Assembly: GCA_902805735.1 (NCBI GenBank)
Contig: CADCTW010000062.1
Span: 1 to 39,956 of the forward strand
DNA: 39,956 bases
Source: an uncultured Gemmatimonadota bacterium
GTDB lineage: Bacteria > Gemmatimonadota > Gemmatimonadetes > Longimicrobiales > Longimicrobiaceae
Direction of reading: 5' to 3'
The translations under genes were made by a program, and so were the position numbers. The notes under the pieces are model-generated. The model saw only the letters and a program-made list of their open reading frames with translations, searched no databases and had not been told where the DNA came from. This document shows, piece after piece, positions 34,486 through 39,956 of the stretch (the first letter of the stretch is position 1; every line of letters begins with the position of its first letter).

Positions 34486-34640
34486 CCGCCGCGTGCCGCA
34501 ACGCCGGGGGATGAATCCCCCGGCTGCAACGACGGGAAGCCCGCTGAAGCGGGCTCGGTCGCCTGACCGATGCGAGCCTGCTTCAGCGGGCTTCCCGTGG
34601 TTCCAGCGAGGGGATTATCCCCTCGCGGCGGCACGGCGTG
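34486..34640. repeat. P3 compound palindrome (GAAGCCCGCTGAAGCGGGC type)
   Basis: A long imperfect palindrome built from four small hairpins: GCCGGGGG-ATGAAT-CCCCCGGC (34503-34524), GCCCGCTGAAGCGGGC, its near mirror image with CTGCTTCAGCGGGCTTCCCG, and GCGAGGGGATTATCCCCTCGC (34606-34626). The outer ends (GCCGCGTGCCGC and GCGGCGGCACGGCG) also pair. It fills the gap between the converging pfpI-like and DUF3072 genes. A 10-nt P1 remnant (GGGCTCACAC) lies just before it at 34464. Confidence 0.85.
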
Positions 34641-34642
34641 AA

Positions 34643-34864
34643 TCAATCGATGCCGCGGCCGGTCTTTTCCTGCAGCTCGTCGATCTTCTTCGACGCCTCG
34701 GCCTTGGTGAGGTCGTCGCCGACTTCGACGTGGGCTTCTTCGGCCAGAGTGTTGAGGTAGGAGCGCTGGGCGCCGGTCATCGGCTGGTCGCCCGTGACCC
34801 ACTTGTCCGGGTCCTTGATGGTGTTGCTCTCCTCCCGGTGCTCCTGCGTCGCCTTGTCCGTCAT
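34643..34864 (-). CDS. DUF3072-family small protein
   Basis: 73 residues from ATG 34864, which has AGGGAG 6 nt upstream; the ATG at 34870 is directly against that site and less likely. The sequence is hydrophilic, beginning MTDKATQEHREESN, followed by IKDPDKWVTGDQPMTGAQRS, YLNTLAEEAHVEVGDDLTKA and EASKKIDELQEKTGRGID. MTGAQRSYLNTLAEEA is the DUF3072 core. The function is unknown. No membrane segment, signal or cysteine is present. It is divergent from the methyltransferase gene, with about 54 nt between the starts. Confidence 0.85.
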   Translation of the reverse strand: MTDKATQEHREESNTIKDPDKWVTGDQPMTGAQRSYLNTLAEEAHVEVGDDLTKAEASKKIDELQEKTGRGID

Positions 34865-34918
34865 ATCCATCTCCCTATGTGCGGTTTCTCGGCGTAAGTG
34901 CCACCTGAGCATCAGCTT

Positions 34919-35590
34919 ATGCAGGATGCGTACCAAATAAAAACCGAATGCCCGCTCTGCACGTCGGCCGACGTGGGAGCGTTCGCGGAGCTGCGCGGCG
35001 CGCGCTACTCCCGATGCGCGGTGTGCCGGCTGACCTTCCTCGCGCCGGAGCAGCGGCCGGGCGCGGAGGCCGAGCTCACGCACTACGGGACGCACGAGAA
35101 CGACGCGGCCGACCCGCGCTACCGCGCCTTCCTGGACCGGCTCGCGACTCCTCTCGCGGAGCGCCTGGCACCGGGCGCCGAGGGGCTGGACTTCGGCGCG
35201 GGGCCGGCGCCCGCGCTGGCGGAGATGCTGCGCGAGCGGGGGTTCAGCGTGCGCGTCTACGATCCGTTCTTCGCGCCCGACGACGAGGCGCTGCGCCGGA
35301 GCTACGACTTCATCGCCTGCTCCGAGACGGCCGAGCACTTCCACGCCCCGGCCACCGAGTTCGCGCGCATGGACAGGATGCTGCGCCCCGGCGGATGGCT
35401 GGGCGTGATGACCGAGATGCTGGGGGACGACGCGAGGTTCGCGGGATGGCGCTACGCACGCGATCCCACCCACGTCTGCTTCTACCGCGCGGAAACCATG
35501 CGGTGGCTCGCCGGGCACTTCGCCTGGGAGCTCCAGACCCCCGCGCGCCACGTCACGCTCTTCCGCAAAGCAACGGAGGCACGGAGATGA
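34919..35590 (+). CDS. Class I SAM methyltransferase with N-terminal zinc ribbon
   Basis: 223 residues from ATG 34919 (a GTG at 34898 would add seven). The N-terminus has a four-cysteine ribbon, CPLCTSADVG and RYSRCAVCRLTF, common in Methyltransf_23-type enzymes. The Rossmann part shows GLDFGAGPAPALAEML (motif I), SVRVYDPFFAPD, YDFIACSETAEHFHAP (motif IV, with ETAEHF) and RMLRPGGWLGVMTEML. The substrate is unknown; relatives modify sugars, lipids or small molecules. The final residues ATEARR and the TGA are coded inside a short P1 hairpin, so the repeat has replaced or trimmed the original 3' end. Confidence 0.87.
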   Translation: MQDAYQIKTECPLCTSADVGAFAELRGARYSRCAVCRLTFLAPEQRPGAEAELTHYGTHENDAADPRYRAFLDRLATPLAERLAPGAEGLDFGAGPAPALAEMLRERGFSVRVYDPFFAPDDEALRRSYDFIACSETAEHFHAPATEFARMDRMLRPGGWLGVMTEMLGDDARFAGWRYARDPTHVCFYRAETMRWLAGHFAWELQTPARHVTLFRKATEARR

Positions 35591-35606
35591 TGTCATCTCC
35601 GTGCCT
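35574..35606. repeat. P1 hairpin repeat, copy 11 (core only, holds a stop codon)
   Basis: GGAGGCACGGAGATGA pairs perfectly with TCATCTCCGTGCCTCC (16 bp) around a 2-nt loop. Both arms carry the G variant. The TGA in the left arm is the stop of the methyltransferase gene. The converging MBL-fold gene ends 20 nt further on. Confidence 0.92.
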
Positions 35607-35626
35607 CCACGCAAGCCCCCGCTGTT

Positions 35627-36550
35627 TCAGCGCCTGCGCAGCGCCGCTCCGATCGCTACGCCGGCGAGCGCGAACAGTCCCAGCCCGGCGACCAGCGTCA
35701 CCGGGTCGAGCACCGGCGGCGGCACCGAGATGACGCCCTCCTCGTCGAACACGGCCGGCGCGCGCACGTAGCGGCCATCTTCCGGAATGGCGAGCATCTC
35801 GAAGTCGCTGGCGAGCATGCGCAGGGCGGCGCGCATGGCTTCGCCGTGGAGGGGCGGGCCGTGGCCGGTGCCCACCGCCTCCGGCTCCAGGGCGGCGAGC
35901 GCCTCCACCGAGCGGCGGGCGGCGCCCCAGTCCTGCGTGAAGTACGCGGGCGGGCCGTTGACCTCCGGGCGCCACTGCATCACCGCCGTCATGGACTCCT
36001 GCTTCGTCGTCACGAAGGCGTCGCCCGCGAGCAGCGTGCGGTCCGCGTCGCGGAAGAGGGCGACGTGGCCCGGCGAGTGGCCCGGCGTGGGGATCCACCG
36101 CCACCCCGGCATCCCCGGCACCGACCCGTCGTCGGGGAGGATGCGCAGGCGCGGCCGGAAGTCGTAGGGGCCGCGCGGGTACAGGGGCGACATGCGCGCC
36201 ATCGCCCCGCCGCCCACGGTGGGGTCGGGCGGCGGATACGACTCGCGGCCGTCCAGGTAGGGAAGCTCCAGCGGGTGCGCGTAGATCAGCACGTCCCACA
36301 GCTCGGCCAGCGTGTGCAGCGCCCCCACGTGGTCGAAGTGGCCGTGGGTGAGGACGATGCACGCCGGCCGCGCGTCTCCGTACCGCGCCTTCGCCGCCGA
36401 CTCGATCCACGGCGCCGACCCGGGAATCCCCGCGTCCACCAGCACCCACTCCCGGTCCCCGGCCCCGGGCGCGCCGTAGAAGAACAGGTTCGCGATCGCC
36501 GTCCGCAGCGCCGCCACATCGGGGGTCACCGGCCAGGTATTCGTATCCAT
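35627..36550 (-). CDS. MBL-fold metallo-hydrolase with C-terminal membrane helix
   Basis: 307 residues. The metal site THGHFDHVG (H69, H71, D73, H74) is intact, followed by PTPGHSPGHV and LLAGDAFV with the bridging Asp, and a late GTGHGPPLHG His. This is the glyoxalase II / lactonase type arrangement with a binuclear metal centre. After the catalytic domain come a linker (FDEEGVISVPPPVLDP) and one helix, TLVAGLGLFALAGVAIGAAL, ending in RRR. The Arg end suggests that the tail is cytoplasmic; the protein would be tail-anchored, which is less common in this family. The substrate is unknown. The start is ATG 36550; a longer open frame in another register upstream is not real. Confidence 0.88.
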   Translation of the reverse strand: MDTNTWPVTPDVAALRTAIANLFFYGAPGAGDREWVLVDAGIPGSAPWIESAAKARYGDARPACIVLTHGHFDHVGALHTLAELWDVLIYAHPLELPYLDGRESYPPPDPTVGGGAMARMSPLYPRGPYDFRPRLRILPDDGSVPGMPGWRWIPTPGHSPGHVALFRDADRTLLAGDAFVTTKQESMTAVMQWRPEVNGPPAYFTQDWGAARRSVEALAALEPEAVGTGHGPPLHGEAMRAALRMLASDFEMLAIPEDGRYVRAPAVFDEEGVISVPPPVLDPVTLVAGLGLFALAGVAIGAALRRR

Positions 36551-36596
36551 CGCTGCTCCTTGTCGGGTTCGGCAGGCACCCTGTCAAACAACGTGC

Positions 36597-36661
36597 CTCA
36601 CACAGAGACACAGAGCCACGGAGAAGAACTTCATCTCTGTGGCTCTGTGTCTCTGTGTGAG
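36597..36661. repeat. P1 hairpin repeat, copy 12 (28-bp stem with paired G/C swap)
   Basis: The left arm 36597-36624 pairs with 36634-36661, with one G/T mismatch. Where other copies read GAGGCAC...GTGCCTC, this one reads GAGCCAC...GTGGCTC, a change on both sides that keeps pairing. The loop is 9 nt. It ends 11 nt from the phospholipase-D-type stop codon. Confidence 0.95.
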
Positions 36662-36672
36662 ATTCCTGTTCC

Positions 36673-37986
36673 TCAGAGCTGCTCCGCGAACGCCTCCCAG
36701 AAGCGCGCGCGGAGCTTGGGGAAGGGGCCGCGCGTGCGCCAGAAGTCGCGGGTGATCTCGCGGGCCTCCGCGAGGTCATCCAGGAAGGTGTCTTCGAGCT
36801 GCTTGCCGAACCCGCGGTCCATGATGCCGATCACGCTCTCCTGGTTCAGCTCCTTGGAGCGGATGTCCATGTTGGCGGAGCCCACGATGGACCACTTCCC
36901 ATCCACCACCAGCGCCTTGGAGTGGATCATGGTGCGCTGGTACTCGAAGATGCGCACCCCCGACTCCAGCAGCTCGCGGTAGTACGCGTGCCCCGCCCAG
37001 CGCACCACCGCCGCGTCCGTGTGGCGGCTGGGGAGAAGGAGGCGCACGTCGACCCCGGCGCGGGCGCGCTGGCGCAGGATGCGCCGCGTGGCCGGGTCGG
37101 GGACGAAGTAGGGCGAGGTGAGCCAGATGCGCTCGCGGGCGCAGGCGAAGCTGATGCAGAAGAAGATGCGCAGCGGATGCGACGCCTCGGCCGGCGACGA
37201 GATGACGTTGACGTGGCGCGTGACCTCCTCGCCCCCGCCGTCCTCCTCCAGGTCGCGCGGGTAGAAGTCGTCGCCCAGCAGGATCTCGCCACAGGTGTTG
37301 GCCCAGAGCTGCGTGAAGGCGGACTGCAGGTTGTGCGCGAGGCAGCCGCGCAGCTCCACCATCAGGTCGCGCCAGTGCGCCTCGTCCTCGGCGTCGCCCA
37401 GCCACTTGTCCCCCACCGCGGCGCCGCCGGTGAAGCCGATGCGCCCGTCGATCACGATGGCGCGCCGGTGGTTGCGCTTGTAGAAGGACGTCAGCTTCCC
37501 GAACTCCACCGCGTGGAACCACTGGAACGAGCCGCCGGCCTCCACCAGCTCCTCCACCCGCTCGCGCGGCACCATCACGGCGCCGAACGCGTCCAGCATC
37601 AGCCTCACCTTCACCCCCTCGCGCTGCTTGGCGATGAGGGCGTCGAACATCCGGTCCGAGACCCGGCCCGGCTCCCAGATGTAGCACATGAAGTTGATGG
37701 AGCGCCGGGCGCCGCCGATGGCGTCCAGGATGGCGGGGAAGATCTCCACCCCGTTGTTGAGGAGGCGCGCCGTGCCCCCCGATTGCAGCGGCGCGTTGAC
37801 GGTGCCGGAGATCCCCAGGAGGAACTCTTCGGAGCCCACCCCGGGGGTGTCGGTGACGTCGAAGCGGGTGGGGCGCCGGCCCCAGGCCACGAAGAGCTTG
37901 GAAAGCACGGTGACGGTGGCGGCGCCGCCGGCCATGGCCAGCCCCGCCACCCATGCGGGAGTGCCGCGCGGCTCGGGCGGGCTCAC
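36673..37986 (-). CDS. Phospholipase D-type enzyme, cardiolipin synthase-like
   Basis: Probably joins or transfers phosphatidyl groups at the membrane. It has 437 residues from GTG 37986. The N-terminal hydrophobic segment (PAWVAGLAMAGGAATVTVLS) is followed by two PLD domains. The second HKD motif is intact (HSKALVVDGKWSIVGSANMD). The first reads NHRRAIVIDGRIGFTGG, that is H-x-R instead of H-x-K, with the Asp kept. Conserved context such as FMCYIWEPGRVSDRM, WRDLMVELRGCLAHNLQSAF and RIWLTSPYFVPD is typical of cardiolipin synthases. The frame is open to 38190, but that extension lies in the P4 palindrome. Function is inferred from family; the Arg substitution makes activity a question. Confidence 0.87.
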   Translation of the reverse strand: MSPPEPRGTPAWVAGLAMAGGAATVTVLSKLFVAWGRRPTRFDVTDTPGVGSEEFLLGISGTVNAPLQSGGTARLLNNGVEIFPAILDAIGGARRSINFMCYIWEPGRVSDRMFDALIAKQREGVKVRLMLDAFGAVMVPRERVEELVEAGGSFQWFHAVEFGKLTSFYKRNHRRAIVIDGRIGFTGGAAVGDKWLGDAEDEAHWRDLMVELRGCLAHNLQSAFTQLWANTCGEILLGDDFYPRDLEEDGGGEEVTRHVNVISSPAEASHPLRIFFCISFACARERIWLTSPYFVPDPATRRILRQRARAGVDVRLLLPSRHTDAAVVRWAGHAYYRELLESGVRIFEYQRTMIHSKALVVDGKWSIVGSANMDIRSKELNQESVIGIMDRGFGKQLEDTFLDDLAEAREITRDFWRTRGPFPKLRARFWEAFAEQL

Positions 37987-38059
37987 GCGGCACCGGTGCC
38001 GGTGGGTGACCCCGCCACCCCAAGTGCGCCACGGGCACACCCGGAGCACCTGCCAGCCG

Positions 38060-38185
38060 GGCGAGTGAACTCGCGGCAACAACGGCACAAAGTCCGCCTG
38101 CGCGGACTCGTCCCCGGGGCACGGTGCCCGCGGTCGAGTCCGCGCAGGCGGACTTCGTGCTTTCGTTGCCGCGAGTTTACTCGCC
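38060..38185. repeat. P4 long palindrome (AGTCCGCCTGCGCGGACT type)
   Basis: Left arm 38060-38110, right arm 38135-38185, about 51 bp each with only a handful of mismatches, and a 24-nt GC-rich centre. The core AGTCCGCCTGCGCGGACT is itself a small hairpin in each arm, and both ends read CGAGT(G/A)AACTCG-like sequence. It lies between the RDD gene and the phospholipase-D-type gene (both minus strand). The 240-bp gap holds no gene. Confidence 0.88.
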
Positions 38186-38226
38186 CGCAACCTGCCGGTC
38201 CGCGGGAACTGGCCCGCGTACCCGGG

Positions 38227-39420
38227 TTAGACGGCGCCGTCCGCCGGCGGCCGGTGGTACGGGGGCGCCGGCGGGGGCGCCTGGCTGGTGTCACGCACGC
38301 GTACGACAACGGTCTCGGAGATCTTGTCGTGGATCGCCTGGCGGTTGCGGTCCCAGAACACCTGCGCGAAGCCCAGAAGCCCCGTCACCAGGCCGGCCGC
38401 GTATCCGCCGAAGCGCTCAAAGGAGGCCCACAGGCCCATCGGCTTCCCGTCCAGACGCAGGACCCGGACCCCCAGGAGCCGCTTGCCGGGCGTCTGCCCC
38501 TTCCAGAGCGAGGTGAAGGCCGTGAAGTAGAGGCCCGTCCACCCGAACCCGATCCCCAGGTCTTCCAGCAGGTCGCCGAGGCGCGCCATGATCCCCTTCC
38601 CCTTCGCCTCCTCCTCCGCCTTCTCCGCCCGCTGCTCCAGCGCCTCGTTTTCCTCGCGCAGCTCCTTCATCTCGTCGCGCAGGTGCGTGACGGTGTCGCG
38701 GGCCAGCGCCGCGGCCGCCAGGGGCCGCAGCGAGTCAGCCGCCGTGCTGTCCTTTGCGGTGACCGCCGCGGCGTAGCGCACCGCCAGCGACTCCGCGGGG
38801 ACGGCGGCGGGCGCCGGGGGGAGGGCCCCCTGCATCACCTTCTCCATCCACGGCTTCCCGCCCTCGCTCTCCATCTCGGTGAGCGCCGCGCGGATGGCCG
38901 CGTCGTCCATCCCCGTCTCGCGCATGCTCTTGATGACCCCGGGGGCCATGCGGAGCGCCTCCTCCTCCGTCTTCGCGTTGTGCAGCGCGATCACCCCGAT
39001 TCCCGTCTTCATCGCGGAGCGGAAGCCCGGCTCGGGGGGCGCCGCCGGCTTGCTGCCCGGCACGGACGCCCTGGCGACGGGGGGCTTGGCGTCGCCGAAG
39101 AAGCTCTCGCCGAAGCTGCGCGCCGCCCCGATGCTCTTGTTGACGATGATGAAGAGGATCAGCGCCGCCGCCGCGCGCACCGCGAAGCGCGTCTTCCACC
39201 CGGTGCCGCTCTTGGCCGCGAAGCGGAAGAAGGCGTACGACGCGGCGACGGCCAGCATGAAGCCACCCGCCGTCTGCACCAGGATGGCGACGATGAGCAG
39301 GTCGAGCAGGAGCGCCGCCAGGCGGCGCGAGGGCCGCGCCAGCTCCAGCCCCAGGAGCTGCGGGGCGAGCGCGAAGTGCTCCGGGCGGATGATGTGGCGG
39401 GCATCGGAGGTGCTGGACAT
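38227..39420 (-). CDS. RDD-family membrane protein with large central insert
   Basis: 397 residues from ATG 39420. The N-terminal ELARPSRRLAALLLDLLIVA has the R and D positions of the RDD family, followed by hydrophobic segments (GGFMLAVAASYAFF, AAAALILFIIVN). A long non-membrane stretch of about 190 residues then follows, with an Ala/Pro linker, a helical part and a coiled coil (HLRDEMKELREENEALEQRA). The C-terminal part returns to RDD sequence: GQTPGKRLLGVRVLRLDGKP, SFERFGGYAAGLVTGLLG and RQAIHDKISETVVV. Ordinary RDD proteins are about 150-200 residues without this insert. Transport of small molecules or ions has been proposed for some members; the role here is unknown. Confidence 0.85.
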   Translation of the reverse strand: MSSTSDARHIIRPEHFALAPQLLGLELARPSRRLAALLLDLLIVAILVQTAGGFMLAVAASYAFFRFAAKSGTGWKTRFAVRAAAALILFIIVNKSIGAARSFGESFFGDAKPPVARASVPGSKPAAPPEPGFRSAMKTGIGVIALHNAKTEEEALRMAPGVIKSMRETGMDDAAIRAALTEMESEGGKPWMEKVMQGALPPAPAAVPAESLAVRYAAAVTAKDSTAADSLRPLAAAALARDTVTHLRDEMKELREENEALEQRAEKAEEEAKGKGIMARLGDLLEDLGIGFGWTGLYFTAFTSLWKGQTPGKRLLGVRVLRLDGKPMGLWASFERFGGYAAGLVTGLLGFAQVFWDRNRQAIHDKISETVVVRVRDTSQAPPPAPPYHRPPADGAV

Positions 39421-39517
39421 CGCGGTGCCGGTAGGTGGGGGAAGGTGCGTCCCAGGTACGGCGGAGGTTCGGCGTGGAGATCGCCAATCCCAAAGGTAAC
39501 CACGGCAACGCTTTAGA

Positions 39518-39855
39518 TCAATCTCCCCGTGCTTCCGCCACCCACAGCCCCCACACCGCCCCGATCTTGCGCCGCCGCGCCCGCGTCACGCGCAGCCCCG
39601 CCTCCTCCAGCATCCCGCGCGCTTCGTCCTCCGCGTAGGTGCGCACCAGCGCGTGGCCGGTGATACGCAGCCACGCCTCCATCACGCGCATACTCGCGAA
39701 GTCGCGGGCCCAATCCATCAGCAGCACCCTCCCGCCCGGCGCCAGCACGCGCCGCATCTCCCGCAGCCCCGCGCGCGGCTCCGGCCAGTAGTGGAAGGAG
39801 GACGCGCTCACCACCGTGTCGAACGCCCCGTCGCGAAACGGCAGCGCCTCCGCCG
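39518..39855 (-). CDS. Class I SAM methyltransferase, 5' part lost in the homopolymer
   Basis: The visible part codes AEALPFRDGAFDTVVSASSF, HYWPEPRAGLREMRRVLAPG and GRVLLMDWARDFASMRVME, then a helical region ending AVWGLWVAEARGD. LPFRDGAFDTVVS and LAPGGRVLLMDW are motifs of ubiquinone/menaquinone-type and related Methyltransf_11 enzymes. The start and SAM-binding motif I (normally 40-60 residues upstream) are missing because the reading frame runs into the poly-C tract from 39856. The GTG near 39814 is an internal valine. The substrate is unknown. Confidence 0.82.
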
Positions 39856-39920
<65 letters not shown>

Positions 39921-39956
39921 GCCCCCGCCCCCGCGCCGCCCGCCGGGGTCCACCCC

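Noticed and set aside
36922-39516. 864-codon plus-strand frame across the phospholipase-D-type and RDD genes
   Set aside because: Antisense to two well-supported genes and running through the P4 palindrome; no domain.

Overview
The window is about 40 kb of GC-rich bacterial chromosome with dense protein genes, almost no room between operon members, and no tRNA, rRNA, CRISPR array, prophage or insertion sequence that I can see. The gene content is mostly housekeeping. Base composition, many GTG/TTG starts, gene order and the many intergenic palindromes suggest a Gemmatimonadota bacterium of the Longimicrobium type; this is inference from general impression, not from a marker gene. The left edge cuts a subtilase gene and the right edge cuts a methyltransferase gene inside a C-homopolymer that looks like an assembly or read artefact.

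Layout. 1-775: end of a secreted subtilisin-type protease, closed by a strong UUCG hairpin. About 890-12746: a long rightward run with mfd, two parvulin-type peptidyl-prolyl isomerases (a lipoprotein and a SurA-like protein), an S4 RNA-binding protein (Hsp15/RqcP type), pdxA, then ftsE-ftsX-envC-like-holB packed with 1-2 nt gaps or overlaps. About 13197-14408: moaC and a membrane-anchored lytic transglycosylase. 14492-18260 (minus): comEC, a small HExxH protein and fbp, joined by 4-nt overlaps. 18481-18858: a small lipoprotein. 18940-21873 (minus): miaB and glyA. 21958-26494 (minus): a Cas4-like nuclease/SF1 helicase fusion followed by an AbrB/PIN toxin-antitoxin pair. 26972-29822: an iron-uptake operon feoA-feoA-feoB plus a 50-residue Cys-tailed protein, with a Fur-box-like site in front. 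29900-30465 (minus): a DUF433/DUF5615 pair. 30636-39953: a lipoprotein, hrpB, a PfpI-family protein, DUF3072, a methyltransferase, an MBL-fold hydrolase, a phospholipase D-type enzyme, an RDD membrane protein with a large insert, and the cut methyltransferase.

The most striking feature is non-coding. Four families of intergenic palindromes fill the gaps. The commonest (P1, 12 copies, arm core CACAGAGACACAGAGGCAC) forms hairpins with arms of up to 31 bp and loops of 7-9 nt. Most copies sit 4-12 nt after a stop codon and exactly between convergent genes, and several carry paired changes in both arms. This pattern suggests a repeat family used as a gene-end signal. P2 units (CCCTCACCCCC type) occur in three clusters with the same architecture: forward copies on the left, reverse copies on the right and a centre of about 65-75 nt. 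Some repeat copies supply the last codons and stop of the neighbouring gene (holB and the methyltransferase at 34919-35590).

Functional links: ftsEX with a catalytically degenerate LytM protein forms the known division-site amidase-activating system; the transglycosylase and parvulins serve the envelope; the feo operon has cysteine clusters at both ends (FeoA1 N-terminus and the last small protein) and no recognisable feoC.
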